A program made the position numbers and the translations under genes. From Gnetum montanum (lineage: Eukaryota; Streptophyta; Gnetopsida; Gnetales; Gnetaceae): a stretch of 64,000 nt of DNA. The stretch spans positions 1,667,054 through 1,731,053 of the forward strand of contig MNCI01017909.1 in assembly GCA_015680685.1 (NCBI GenBank). Reading direction: 5' to 3'. The notes below the pieces were generated by a model. It was not told the origin of the DNA and did no database searches. It saw only the letters and a program-made list of their open reading frames with translations. Shown here piece by piece: positions 1-12,075 of the stretch (its first letter is position 1; every line of letters begins with the position of its first letter).

Positions 1-635
1 AGATGAGTAAATGAGGATTTAATGATTAACTATTTAACTACTTAGCTAGTCTAATTACTAACTATCCTAACATAAAGTAACCGATTGCACTTACAATACA
101 CATCCCAAACTTGTATTACGCTACTAGGTTATCAAACAACTATTACTAGGCTTACCAAATGGCCATTACTAATATTGTCAAGCATAACACGTTATGCTTG
201 GAGTGGTCGCACTTATGTCTTTATGATTAAGTGCATCAATTAGTTAAAACCATAAGTATAAATTGCATATAAAGGAAAGTGCAAATAAGAAAGATTAAAC
301 TATTCCAAGTGCTACAATGAATGTTAGAAATCTTGACTCTTTGCCATTCACACCAATGCATTCAAGTACATGGCATTCAAATAAAGCATCGTACAATCTC
401 TTTAATTCACATTGCAAGCACTCAAAGGAAAATATTCTAACTCTAAAGAAATAAAACTACAAGGGCTTCGCTACATTATGGATCTAAGGTGTCATAAATG
501 TGGTTGGTGTGCACATTTATATAGACTTTACCTACATCAGCATTGATGCATGTAATCATGCATCAATGGGGATATGTTAATGGGGCTACATCGATGCATG
601 CTTGTTGATGTAGCCTATATTGTTATGACTCATCA
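1..635 (-). mobile_element. LTR of family A, cut by the window edge
   Basis: This sequence aligns with the family-A LTRs at 47158-48118, 55925 onward and (reverse complement) 60483-61394: the same order of blocks is seen (cttaactag.., taacataag.., a tract of 'ctactRgg..taccaa', then 'tgctY.aagt'). It ends with CTCATCA, the complement of the family's TGATGAG start, so the LTR reads on the minus strand. A minus-strand TATA box (TCTATATAAATG) lies near 515-527, and the U3 beyond it carries two short inverted repeats. Whether it is a solo LTR or the 3' LTR of an element running to the right is unclear; the pyrimidine-rich tract just after it (636-653) would suit the complement of a polypurine tract. 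Confidence 0.7.
541..568. repeat. perfect 12-bp inverted repeat in LTR U3
   Basis: Arms CATTGATGCATG and CATGCATCAATG are separated by 4 bp. A second imperfect hairpin (GCTACATCGATG / TTGATGTAGC) follows at 586-615. Both lie just upstream of the minus-strand TATA box of this LTR. Confidence 0.8.
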
Positions 636-1190
636 ATAGCCTTTTCCTTAAGTGAACATACAATCAAATTTGTATTGCAATATGAGGTTTTGTACACTTT
701 CTGAAACCATATTGAAAATAATGAAGAAATGAAGAATATTTTTGTAAATCTAAAATTCTATTTTGACAAAAAATAATAATTGGATTAGAATTGATGAGGT
801 TAAAGAATCATTCTAAAGTATTGTGCATGCATTTATATCCTACATCTATCTAATGGATAGATATAGCCATATCAATTTTAGCACCTTGAAGAAAATATAC
901 AATGTCTAGTGCTTGGATCGAAGCTATACCTAAGCAAAGAAATTTTAGAGAGGATCAAATCTCAACTATAGGACTATAGAGTATCAAAACTGGTAAAACC
1001 CTTTTTCTCTTATGTTAGTTTAATTTTATTTGTTTTCATGAAAGTGAAGTGAAATGCAAAATAAGGAACTCCCAAAACTCCAATTAAGACAAGAGATCTG
1101 ATAAGGAGATTATGTCAATAGATCCCAAAAGGATTCATTCCACAAGCTTACTAAGAAAAATTCAACTTAGAAGCAAGAAAAAGACAAATA
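636..1190. other. no gene seen; possible retroelement interior
   Basis: AT-rich sequence with no open frame of note. The first 18 bases are pyrimidine-rich and could be the complement of a polypurine tract belonging to the LTR on its left. Nothing else is recognised. Confidence 0.4.
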
Positions 1191-2096
1191 ATTAGAGAAT
1201 TTTTTCCTTTTTATGAGAAAACTCTCAAAATGTAGAGAATTACATCAAAGATGAGGATCCAAGCTCAACTCATAATTCTCCCAAGGATCTTAGAGGTTAC
1301 ACATGTTCCCTCTCAATCCTAAATTTCTCACAATGGATCCAAAGCTCAATAAAAGACACTTATAAAAGATTCTCTCAACCTCTCTACAGTGCTCTCCCTT
1401 GCCTCTCACTTAGACTCTTCTTGTACAAGCTCTAAAATTTCTCTTGCACAAGCCATCTTCTTGCAGAAGATCACAAAAGACTAGCCTTCTCTCTTGGACT
1501 AGCCTCCTCCTTGAGACTAACCTTCTTCCTTCTTATTACCCTCCTCTTTGGGACTAACTTGCTTTCTCTTATTAGCCTGATTAGCCTTAGGCTTTTGATG
1601 CCTTTTTATAGCTTCTTAGTATGAACTTTCATCTTCCCTCCAATTTTCCATTCAATTTGATGACTGTTAACATCCATAGGAGATGTCTTGGAGAATAATG
1701 GAACATCTTGCTCAAAAGTGGCTATTAACAGAGGAGACATATTGAGTCTATCTAAGATGTCTTGGAATCATGTGAGACATCTTGGCTAAGACATCTTGAA
1801 TGTAGCTAAGACATCTTAAATGTAGTTGAGACATCTTGAATGTAACTAAGACGTCTCACTTGCCAAGGCTAAATACAAATATACTTGTTTTAAGGTCTAG
1901 AACCTCTAGACACCTCAAAATAAGTCCCCATAGCCCCCAGAACCTCCTAAACTCATCAAAATAAGTCCAAAACATCCCCAACATGGAAAAAAACCCTAGA
2001 ATCATCATTAAAAGGTCAACACAAGAAGGCACACATAAACAATACATACACATATCCAAAAGACATTGAGGATTATACAAAGGTTTGGTAATGTCC
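1191..2096 (-). mobile_element. degenerate LTR-like sequence with AGACATCT cluster
   Basis: The stretch has a good minus-strand TATA box (GAAGCTATAAAAAGGC, 1601-1616). Upstream of it in that orientation, about 1690-1856, lies a cluster of AGACATCT/AGATGTCT words, one of them AGACGTCT. This is the layout of the U3 of the gypsy LTRs at 52909-53797 and 62585-63505. No terminal TG..CA pair or target duplication could be fixed, so the boundaries are approximate. Confidence 0.45.
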
Positions 2097-3600
2097 TCAT
2101 CAAGAACCTTCTTGGAAGGATTTTAATATGAAGAAGAATGAATAGAAGAGTCATGGGATAGAACTACAAAGTGTTCTAAATAAGGGTAAAGAAATAAAAA
2201 TTATTTTGGAGACTACTAGAATAAAAAGGGTCAAGCATTTCTAGCAAAGGCAATTGAAGAAGATAGAGACATTGGAGAAATTAGTAGTGAAGAACACTCA
2301 AAGCAAAATAAATAAATAAATAAAAACTCCATGTATTCCAAATAGTAGGAAAGAGGTTTAAGAAGATGAGAAATAGGAAATACTTCAAATGTAAGTATAG
2401 ATGGTAATATAGAAGAAAGCAGTAGCCAAAAGAAGGTTAAATTTCTTGTTGAAATGATGCTTATGAATTAAGAAAAAAATATTTTAAAAACTATGTCAAT
2501 TATTTTTGCTTCCCCACCATCTAGAGAAGCTTGATATTGAGAAAAAAGAAAAATGGAATAATAAAAAATAAGCCTAGGAAGATGCATTCAATGACCCAAA
2601 AGAAGAATTGGGAAAAGCTCTAAGATATTAAAAAGATTGATGCATACATAATCCAATGACTAATACAATAATAGGAGATATAAACATGGAAAAGGACATG
2701 GAAAACATGCATTACATGGTCCACATGAAGAAAAATGATGATGCAATCCATAGGTTGCAAAAGCATTATAATGGAGAGATGAAAAAATCAAGCCCCTAAA
2801 GACTAAGAAAATTGAATACTATAAGAAATCTAAAGCTCTACAAGATAAAAACCTAGAACTAAAGCTTGAAAAATAAGATCTTATAAATTAGATTGAAAGA
2901 AGAAGTGAAAAACATGACAAGATCAATAAAATGATTGAAGATATAAAACAATAAATACAACAATATGACAAAGAATAAAGAAGGTAGAAAAGTTTAGAAA
3001 ATCAACTAGTACAAATCATGAGATATTTGAATTCATCAAAAGCTATCCAAAATCTAAGTAAGTAAACCCAACTTTCCTTGAAGTCCTCATTATCAATTCC
3101 CTATGTTGGCTAACTATTCTAGTGGTGATGACAAACAATAAGTGTATTAAGTCTGTAATGTCATTGTTAGAGTAAAGTATTTTTCTTTGTTAAAAGATGT
3201 TTGTAGTGAGAATGATTTTTAAAAAAAGACCATCAAAGACTGAAGTCTTTGGAATGTCTTAAGGAGAAGGATCATGTTTTTTTATAAGACTATTCAAGTA
3301 TTAATTACAAAATAATAAAAAATAGTAGTGTCCATGCCTATCTTGATGAAGCTTTTCCATGTTAATGGAAAAATGAAGAAAATGGTTCACTAGGTATCAA
3401 TGATATAGATGTACATAAAGTATGGATTTATTATGAATGTCTTGTTGCAATAAAAAATTACTATATTTCATGAATAAATATAGTCTGTGTATGATATTAA
3501 TATAGTCTGGCGTTAAAAATGCTAGAAAATAAGAAGACTTAGTACAGTTGCACATACAAAATTTAGTACATTGCCAAAAAAATATCATCTATAACACCTC
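2097..3600 (+). pseudogene. decayed gag-like coiled-coil remnant
   Basis: Plus-strand frames between about 2640 and 3120 read as a lysine/glutamate-rich coiled coil broken by many stops, ending in a segment of the form 'LENQL-VQIMRYLNSSKAIQNL' and a Gln/Pro-poor tail. That pattern recalls the spacer after the zinc knuckle in some Ty1/copia Gag proteins. No intact frame, protease or RT is visible. The assignment is weak and rests on composition and one short motif. Confidence 0.3.
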
Positions 3601-4883
3601 GATGTTTTAAAACTAGCATCATGAATTTGTTATTTATTTTATACAAGGTGATTTAGCATAAGGTTGTATTTATAATATGGTTTAAGATAAATTGTGTTCT
3701 ATGGCTAGCAATTTATACTAGTGTATTCTAACATCTTTCTCATAGACCTTGGAATCATTGGTCTATTGGATAACATGTGTATCTTAATTTCATACACCTT
3801 GAGATTTGATCTTTGAACCTTATGGTTAGTATTTTTATGATTAGTATTGTAGTGACCGAAAACGTCGATGACTGGAACACCAAGAGATTGTCGAGAGAAC
3901 AGTTTAACCTAGGATCCGTGCAAGGGCCATGCTAGAGAAAAACGGAAACAGGGTGCCCTGAATGGTCTGGTCAATTAGACAGGGACTTAGTCGATATATC
4001 TTAACCTTATGTAAATGTCATTTTGAAAGAAAGACACGTGAGGTAGATCGATGATCAATAAATGCAGAATGGAGAAAATAGTGCAAAACAACGATAATAG
4101 TAAAGAAATAGCAAAACAAACTCAGGTGAGGAAATGCATTGCCCTAAGGTTGCAGATTTGATTCTTTACCTTGTTTGAAAGATGTACAACAGGTCATGCA
4201 ATGCCAGGGACACACAAGGAACTCAAGGGTAGCTAGAATGCTCAAGGGAAATGCCAACTATGCTTTCTGGAGACCAACTTAAAAGCTAACTGCAGCAAGA
4301 AGCCAACTCTGTTTGCTAAGAAGCCAATTGAGAAGCCAACCAGCCAATGTGAAAAGCCAACAAGCCAACCGCTCTTGTTAATGCAAAAATGCCAACTCTT
4401 TGGATAAAAGGCCAACCCTTTGAGAGTTGTCTGTTGGGGTATTTATAGGGCTAGGAGCAAGCGAGAAATGGGGTCTGGATGCCATGTGTCCTGGACCCCA
4501 CAAGATGCTAACGTGCCCATACCATGTAGGTGTGCGATGTTGGACATGCAATTGGCTACACTGTGACTATACCTCCAAGACTGCATGTGCCAAGATCAGT
4601 GTGCTAACAATGCAAAAATAAATGGAGCTTATGCTCCAGGACTACATCTTCCCTGCTCTTACGAGCAAGGTCAAGTGTAGGAACAATATTTTGGGGGCTA
4701 ACCAAGGGATGTGCAAAATGGAGTGAAATTGTTGATTCTTCCAAGGAGATGCCAGAATGAGGAAGATTTCTTTCAACAAGTTCTAGAACTACCCAAAGGC
4801 ATCTTGATGTTTCCATACCAGTGTTGTGTTACTCATGCTGTCGAATTCATGGGCGTAGCGTAAGTGGCTACTTGCTATACTGT

Positions 4884-5461
4884 GCTACGCTACGTAGCGT
4901 AGCATGGCATAGCCATTGGTTTTAATTGAAACTTGTGCTAAAGCTAAAAACATGTCTGAGGCTTAGTTATGCTATCAACTGCAAATTTTGTCTTTTGTGT
5001 CGGGAAGCCTTTGAACTTGCTGAACTGATGTTTGAAACACTTGCTACTTTTGCATCATTGCTACACTGTGCTACGCTATGTAGCGTAGCAAAGTGTAGCA
5101 ACTAGCGTATCATGCATCCCTGTTTAATTCACCAATTTCTAGTAAGAAAATTTTCTCAAAGCCTAAGGACTAAGTGGGGCATGAAGTTTTGGAGACTGAA
5201 GTCTTGCCAAAGTGCCACTTTCTTGCTGGAATCACTTGTCAAGATGGGCCTTTCTACTTTTCTTTTGCTACGCTATGTTACTCTACATAAAGTAGCATAG
5301 CGTAGCACCTTGTGTTGACTGAATTCTTCCTTATCTTCGTAATCACTTTGTCACTTTGCACTTGGACGCTTGAGNGTCTTCGTAATCACTTTGTCACTTT
5401 GCACTTGGACGCTTGAGCAACTATCTTTCAAGTCTTGCTACGCTACATAGCATAGCGTAGC
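4884..5461. repeat. cluster of four palindromic hairpins
   Basis: A 20-bp perfect palindrome GCTACGCTACGTAGCGTAGC lies at 4884-4903, a one-mismatch version (GCTACGCTATGTAGCGTAGC) at 5070-5089, a stem-loop with GCTACGCTATG/CATAGCGTAGC arms at 5267-5306, and another at 5437-5461. Shorter fragments (GCGTAGC, GTAGCAAC) are scattered around them. Confidence 0.85.
5334..5417. repeat. 41-bp perfect direct repeat flanking a single N (assembly join)
   Basis: The 41 bases at 5334-5374 recur exactly at 5377-5417, with only an undetermined base (5375) and one G between them. This is what a scaffold join with an unmerged overlap looks like. The duplication is probably not biological. Confidence 0.85.
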
Positions 5462-5800
5462 ATAGCAGGCTTCTTCACTAGAAAACTTGCCGAATTTTTT
5501 TTCTCATCCCAAACACTTTTGGCAACTCCTAGCATAGTTTCTGGTTAGACTGTCAACTAGGTCAATTATCCAGTTGGGCAGGTCGGAGAGTCCAGTGGGC
5601 CTGTTAGCTCTGGAGATAGAAAAATTTCCGAACTGGACAGTCCAACCTTAGTGCTTACATTTTCCTGTTGAACTATCATGACGTTGTACTTGTGGAAGTC
5701 CCTTGTCTAAATTCCAAGACCCTACTGGAGCATGAGGATCTTGAAATTTTATGGTGTTTCAGGTATATCATGATACATTTTCTTATAGTAAAATTGATAT

Positions 5801-6055
5801 AGCATGGGGTGTTAGCCTACTGGTAGGAATTTTGGCCTAGTAACCCTCAGTCACAAGTTCAATTATTAAAAAAGAATTATTACCGAGAGGTTTAATGCTC
5901 ATCTTACCAAGATGGGGTCCTAGTAGGATTGGTGGATAAGAAAAATCCTAATCTCTTTTAAGTGGCTATGCCTAGGCTTTAACCCAAGTCTTACGACTTG
6001 AGAAACAAGCACCTTACCATCACTCTAAGTGGTGATTCCTTTCTTCTTGTCAATT
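5801..6055 (+). mobile_element. tRNA-derived SINE-like element
   Basis: An internal RNA polymerase III promoter is visible: an A-box-like TAGCCTACTGG at 5813-5823 and a B-box-like AAGTTCAATTA at 5855-5865, about 40 bp apart as in a tRNA head. The downstream body is unrelated to tRNA. Ends and target duplications were not determined. Confidence 0.5.
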
Positions 6056-6473
6056 ATTATTTCTTTCTATTTGTTAATGTTTGGTGCTTCTTAAGATGGA
6101 TAGGTCGAAGGTGGTGGTGGTGGGCCAAGAATGATGGTTATTATTTTATATTTTTTATGATAATATGTTATTTCTAAGATTTTTGAAATAATATAATTAT
6201 ATTATCCATGTAATCGCATCATCATCATCATACTTTATATTGCACAAGATTATTCTAGTATTTCTTATATCTTGCTTTGTGCATTAAGCATCCATTCTTG
6301 GGTAGACATGAATTTATTTATTTGGTCAAGAGGCCAACACATTTGGCACGATGGTGGGTGGGAGGGGGTGAAGTTTGTCAACATCACCAAGTCAAAACAT
6401 TGGTTTTCAAATGAAACAAAAACATTCACATATATAAATAAAAAACTAGCTTAGATATATATATCTATATCAA
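6056..6473. other. no gene seen
   Basis: Low-complexity AT-rich DNA with a short ATC microsatellite near 6220-6232. The 60-codon open frame at 6272-6454 has no recognisable feature and is probably chance. Confidence 0.5.
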
Positions 6474-6852
6474 TTGGCCGAGATGATTTTAAATAAGATA
6501 ATTTTAACCAAGCCCAAATATTGGACAAGGTAATAAGATATCTAAAAATAGAATCACTCATCCCTCCTCTGTTTCTCTACCACTTACCCAATTTAGTTTT
6601 ACCCTCTCAGTCAAGTTTGTTTTGTCTTTGTTTATTCATGGTGTTTTTGAGAAATAAATCTCTACCATAAATAACAGCTCAAAAACACCATGAACAAACA
6701 AAGGCATAGCAAACTTGACTGAGAGGGTAAAAATAAATTGAGTAAGTGGTAGGGAAATAGAGGGATGAGTGATTCCATTTTTAAATATCTTGTTACCTCA
6801 TCCAGTAGTCAAGCTTGGTTAAAATCATCTTATTTAAAATCATCTTAACCAA
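6474..6852. mobile_element. hairpin MITE with ~175-bp inverted arms
   Basis: The left arm (6474-6651) and right arm (6678-6852) are near-perfect inverted copies starting TTGGYYRAGATGATTTTAAA, separated by a 26-bp loop. The 379-bp unit has no coding capacity and would fold into one long hairpin. Flanks are TATATA-rich, so a target duplication cannot be fixed and the superfamily is left open. Such foldback MITEs are common sources of small RNAs in plants. Confidence 0.8.
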
Positions 6853-7300
6853 TATATATATAAGCTAGTCTATATCTCATGTTAACTTGAATCCTTGATC
6901 ATGCTATTTATGGATCATTGTAATCCTTATGCGGATGCATGTAACTTGATCTTGAATTTCTAATTATTAATTTTAGAATTTGACAAACCCTATTTTGTGG
7001 CTATAAATACTTGGCCATGGCTAATTCTCTTGGCATCAATTAGAATTACATCTCTCTTGCTCTTAGCTATGTATGATGGATCGAAACCTATCACTCTCTT
7101 CTCATAGTGTGATCTTGAGGATCCATAGCTTATGGACAAGTGCAAACCTTTCCATCAATTTATTCTTACATAGAATAAATGACTTTTTCTTGTTTATTTT
7201 TTTTCACATTGTTTTTTGAATTTGAATTATCAAACTCCTTCTTTTTCTTGATATTCTAACCTTTGATTTGAGATTTCTTGCATTATATTTGGTATCATCT
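6853..7300 (+). mobile_element. LTR-like remnant with TATA box and primer-site-like motif
   Basis: A good TATA box (CTATAAATAC, 7001-7010) is followed about 280 bp later by TTGGTATCATCT (7289-7300), which matches the first bases of the initiator-Met primer-binding site of plant copia elements. No partner LTR is seen. Confidence 0.35.
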
Positions 7301-8800
7301 TTCTCCTTCCTTTTTCCATTTGGCCTTTCTAATAGAAGTGGCTAGCTGACATTTTGAATGTGTATGGATGTGTCCATGGTGTTAAAAAGTTAGGAAAATA
7401 AGAATTAGGATTTTATTATCTGACATGAATTTGCAAGAAGGTAACTAGCACAACATTGGTTGGTTGAACATGAAAAGTTGGCTTTAGAGTTGGTTCATCA
7501 ACTTAGTGGGTTGTAGTCCAATATCAAGAAGCCTTAGGTGATGGTGAGGAGCTAGGACTTTAGATAGCTATAGGGTTGACACTAGCCCTAGATGTAATGC
7601 AATAGTTAAATTTTTATGAGGGTGATCTAGAAAGGTAAGGTTCATACCCAAGAGGTCTTGATGGTTGGTTTATGTTGGTATCAACCTTATAATTCTTCTA
7701 ATGTCTAAAGTGGTAACTAATGGAATATCACCGATAATTGCAAATCATGGGTTCATGTTAAATTCTTGTATTAGCAATATGTTAATGGTTAGGATTAACA
7801 ATTAGTTAATTGTATATTATTATTAGCTAACCATGTGTTTGTAGCATGTGGACCTCATCTTCCAACTTCACTTGGGACCAAGGTGGTTTTCTCTATGGTG
7901 AAGGTATACTAAACCTTCATGCTTGTGTTCTATACATATAGTAGATCAAAGTATGGAATGAAAACAATGGAGGTCTTGATGATGTAATGCGAACAAAGGA
8001 TTCAAGAGCTCTTGACAGATTTTTAAAATGACCTATGTAATAATATCTATTGTATCTTATGTAACTTTGTACCTAAAAGGTTATATGAGAGATGCTGGTG
8101 TATCACATTACAAATTTTGTAAAGTATACTTATTGGATTATAAGATTTCATACTTGGTATATTGGGATTTTCCAATGTTTAATTTTGGATGTTGAATACT
8201 TCATAAGGCATATATGGTTTTCTAAAAGAAAAATTCATGCCCCTTAAATGATTCCATGTAATATCTACCTAATAGATCCCATGGGTCTTCTAACATAATA
8301 AAGCTTTAGTTTTAGTTTCAATATTTTCCTATGGTTAATTTCAAGCTGTGATAGAATCTTTCCAAAATGAGGTACAAAATTTATTAAAAATTAAAAAGTC
8401 TCATGATCGATTAGAAGACCTAATGCTAGAGTTTGCAAAAAATATTACTATGTAATAAAAGTTTATGGGTAAGTGGAAGTGATTTGATAAATAATGTCTA
8501 CAAACAAGTTTAGCTATCAAAAATTCTTGTAATAAAAAGCTATGAATAAGAACTATGTGAAAGTACTTCAAGGAAAAAAAAACTCTAAAAGAGTACCAAA
8601 ACAATATGGTGCAAATGATAAAAAAAAAATTGTAAAATTTTTGGAAACTTTTTTGAAATAAAGTTTCTCCAAGTAATGATTTTCCATTTTCACAAATAAA
8701 AGGGTTTTACAAAATTTTGTTTCATCATGAGACAAATACCATAACTAGTAGTGGAGGGAACTAAGAAATTAACTTTTGAAAAAATGTAAATGCAAAAGGA
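7301..8800. other. no gene seen
   Basis: AT-rich, no open frame longer than about 67 codons, no recognised motif. It could be the interior of a decayed LTR element beginning at the primer-like site just upstream, but no domain supports that. Confidence 0.4.
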
Positions 8801-10234
8801 TTATATGCTAAATTATTAAAATATCATGGAGAGTTAGTCTAGAGAGAGACTTGGAAAATACTTAATAAAGGACTTCAAAATGGTTTGACTAGTGAGTGGA
8901 TGATTAGTAGAGCTATTATGTTTTTTAAAAATAGATAAAAATTAAATCTAAATAACTAGAGATTGATCACAATTGTTAAGTATCAATTTAAAGAAAAAAC
9001 GGGATCTTAGTGGAAGGAAATAATTTACGTGTTGTTTCATAAGTAAGATTTAGGGAAAAAAATGTTCTACACTAGAGCATCTAATTACTCTTAGATATTT
9101 TCAATAAGCAAAGGGAAAATAGGGAAAGATATGTATTTTCTTTGTAGATTTTACTAAAGCTTTTGACTTTGTTATGAGAAAACAATTATGAAGCAGACTT
9201 ATCAAACTTAAAGTTGATTCTAGTTTACTTAATGACATCTAAAATTTATATAGAAAATTAGTTTTGGAACTAAAATATGATGAAAATACATAATCTTGTT
9301 CATTTTACAGTAATATAGACAAAGAGCATTGAAGATGAAGACCACATTTTCCTATAATGTCATGCATTGGAGCACATTATACATAGACGGAATATTGTAG
9401 TTGCAAATTTGGTTGATTTATTTTAAAATTCAACCAAATCAACCAAGAATACTTGGTAATTTTATTAATGAATTTTCAGAACTCATAGCATGTATATTTC
9501 TCTTATCCAATAGATTCAAAGAATCTACAGATGTAATGAAATTTCAATTTCAATATCGAAGTAAAACAAGATTGTTCTTCTTCACCAACTTTATTTGGCA
9601 AGTGGATTGAAGCTAATCATGCTATTAAAGTGCGTTAATCATGAATATAACTTTAATCTTTGTAGATGATGTAGCATTAATAGCAAATTCAAAAATAGTG
9701 TTAAAAGCAATATTGCATCAACTACAAAAATTTTGTGAATGTACAAGAATGAAGGCCAATGTTGACAAAACAAAAATGTATTTTGTAGAACTAATAAGAG
9801 AGATTACACTTTCTAGCTAAATAACAAAAGACTTGAGATTGTGGATACTTATAGGTATTTCCGAGTAGAATGCTCTCAAAATTATAAGTGGAAACATTAT
9901 ATATCACAATGTGTTGCAAATAGATAGAAAGATTCCTATACAGTGAAGAACAAATGTAGCAATCATAATATTTGGACTTGGACAATTTGAAAATATCTTT
10001 TTGAAACAATTGTACAAACTATAGTGCTTTATGGATGTGTGGTGTGAGGCCTAATTCTTGTTGGATAAATTTAAGATGAAAACTCAAGTCCCATATGCAA
10101 TACTTTTATTAGAAGCTAATTTGTTACCATTGGAATTTGAAGCAATGTATCAATTCTTAACATTCTACTTGAGAAATAAAAATACTAATAAGATCTTAGG
10201 AGAGATCATCCAAAAATCTAAATTAGGGTGGTTC

Positions 10235-10252
10235 TATGAAAGACGATTATGG
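10235..10252. repeat. target-site duplication, left copy (18 bp)
   Basis: TATGAAAGACGATTATGG here is repeated exactly at 11536-11553 and brackets the L1 fragment. The duplicated bases belong to the interrupted non-LTR element. Confidence 0.9.
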
Positions 10253-11535
10253 GGGGTGTCGGGCCCCAAAAAGAGAATTTTATTAATAGAAAACAAAATT
10301 TAGTACATAAGCTACTTCTAGACATATAGATTGAGGAAAGGAGGAAGAGAAACCGTGTTGACTGAGACTATTATATAGGAAACATGTTAAACTTAGCATT
10401 CCACAGGGTGTGGAAATGCATTCCAGAGATCAACCATTCACTGAAATGTGTGTATCTTTTCCAGGATGTGGATTGTCGAATGAGAACAAAGGTGGAAGAA
10501 AAAGGAAAAAGGCCAAATGGTGTAGAAAACTGTGGCTTAATTAGGAGACTTTCTTCTGAAGCGAGGCTTGATGATGGTGATTATTTGGATCTCCGATATG
10601 ACTCCATGGCTGCAATAAGAAAAACAACTGGTTAGCATTCATCTTGAATTTTGGGGCTTGAGATATAATTTGGAAGTGAACATGCCGAAGAATTTGCATT
10701 TTTTCCGAAGTAGTTAGTTGTAAGGAGTTTGAAATAATTGTCTTTTGAAAAAGTGTGGTACATCTACGTTTCCAAATATTATATAAGATGATGGGCCTAA
10801 GGATCTTCCATAGGAAATGAGAGTTTTTGGACCTGATAGGTAAGAAACCAAACATTACGGCCTCTTGTGTAAGAGTGCATGAGGGAAAAACCTTAGAAGC
10901 CCATTCCCATGCATGCTGAGCAAATGGGCAAAGCCAAAAAACATGGACAAAGGTTTCAGGGTCATTACATAAAGGGCACTTAGGGGAGTGAATCCCAAGG
11001 TATGCTAAACGTTTCCCGATTGGGAGACCTTGATGAAGAAAACACCAAAGGAATTGTTGAATTTTGGGAAGAGTCGGGAGATGCCAAATTTGGTTGAAAA
11101 GAGAGATCCAAAAATCCTCTGATTCTTGTTTATTCCAAGATCGATTACAGCGTAGAATGACTTCGGAAGAATCGTGTAACAATTGGAAGGGAACATGTGG
11201 CCGATAAGGAAAATTTTTTGACCCATTAGACCAATAGAGGCCATGAAATAGACCTTGGATAACACCATCTAGGTGTAATGATTGATGAAGAAATGAGTGT
11301 ATCTGGTGGAAGCAAAGCCGCATTGCTTTCGAAGCTCCATATAGGTTTTCAAATGCTTCCCAAGAAATCCATTGATTAGCAAGACGAAGACAATTAAGGG
11401 AAATCACTCCCTTCCAGTACCAAATAATGGCTAATCTTGCATTAGTAATGGCAAGAGGGGCGGGGGTCAAGGGTAACCACCAAGGGCAAAGCATGGGAAG
11501 GAGAGTAGGGTTAAGATGGATATTAGACCAATTAA
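10253..11535 (-). mobile_element. 5'-truncated L1-type LINE
   Basis: The 1283-bp insertion is bounded by the perfect 18-bp duplication, as expected for target-primed integration, and is 5'-truncated, since coding sequence runs to the very edge of the 5' side (11535). It contains the end of ORF2 and about 290 bp of 3' untranslated sequence with AATAAAATT near the terminus. Unusually, there is no poly(A) tail: the 3' end reads TTTTTGGGGCCCGACACCCC directly into the duplication. Confidence 0.85.
10541..11533 (-). pseudogene. L1 ORF2 C-terminal fragment with zinc-binding RT domain
   Basis: The frame is open without a stop for 331 codons from the 5' edge of the insertion to TAA at 10541. It begins 'NWSNIHLNPTLLPML', then 'PWWLPLTPAPL', a stretch typical of the region between RT and the C-terminal domain of plant L1 ORF2. 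The zf-RVT domain follows: 'FWISLFNQIWHLPTLPKIQQ' leading to CPLC...HVFWLC (CX2C..HX4C). Absence of stops suggests recent insertion compared with its host element. It has no start of its own; the internal Met at 11494 is not a real start. Confidence 0.85.
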
Positions 11536-11553
11536 TATGAAAGACGATTATGG
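11536..11553. repeat. target-site duplication, right copy (18 bp)
   Basis: Exact copy of 10235-10252. Confidence 0.9.
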
Positions 11554-12075
11554 CTATAAAAATGAGGTATTAATAATATTGATGGAATACTAAATTCAGA
11601 ACAAGCTTGAAAACCTATTACAGAAAAAGTTTTAAAGTGATAAAAAATGAAGCACAAAAAAGAGCTTCAATTTGCCTAGAAAAATATTAAAGATGGCAGA
11701 CATGATGAAACATAACATCTATATGCAATGATTCTACTATCCATGAGAACATTAATTAATAAAGTAAGAATTGGATCACACCATCTCCAAGTTAAAACTA
11801 GAATATAGAATGGTAAATATCAGGAAGATAGAATATGTTGATTGTGTTTACTATAAGTGGTAGAAGATGAGTAACATATATTATTAGAATGTTGTGAAAC
11901 AAATTTATTCCAAAGAAAATGATAAATGTCTAGTCAATCTTTGTATGAGCTATTCAAGCTATCAATGTTAGTTTTAGAGAATTATATAGAAGACATATTC
12001 AAGTTACATGAATATTGGAACATCTATTGTACATAAGATTTATTGCTACTAATGTATTTTGCATAAGTTCATTTA

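Larger units (their letters stand above)
3848..5470 (-). mobile_element. LTR-like remnant with ACGCTACGTAGCGT palindromes
   Basis: It begins TGTAGTGACCG, a plausible LTR terminus. A minus-strand TATA box (CTATAAATAC, 4437-4446) is followed in that direction by a GC-richer stretch full of 'GCCAAC' words. On the U3 side (4884-5461) lie four palindromic hairpins. No partner LTR, primer-binding site or target duplication was found, so this may be a solo or truncated LTR; the far end is uncertain. Confidence 0.45.
8801..12075 (+). pseudogene. old non-LTR retrotransposon (RTE/I-like) reverse transcriptase remnant, interrupted
   Basis: Frame-shifting plus-strand reading gives the reverse transcriptase blocks in order: 'FVDFTKAFDFV' near 9139-9170, 'QDCSSSPTLFGKWIE' near 9570-9610, the catalytic box as FVDDVALIAN (FVDD at 9659-9670; usually YADD), and 'FCECTRMKANVDKTK' near 9730-9775. 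A C-terminal region with 'TYRYFRVE...YKWKHYI' and 'LYGCVV' follows and then resumes after an L1 insertion at 10253-11535. The element encodes copying by target-primed reverse transcription when intact; here stops and frameshifts are dense. Assignment to RTE or a relative rests on these blocks only. Confidence 0.65.

Noticed and set aside
4884-5461. Possible CRISPR-like or satellite array
   Set aside because: The repeats are palindromes of unequal spacing and context, not a regular direct-repeat/spacer array, and the DNA is plant nuclear.
10384-10635. 83-codon plus-strand frame
   Set aside because: Antisense to the L1 insertion's ORF2 end and 3' untranslated part; no protein-like features.
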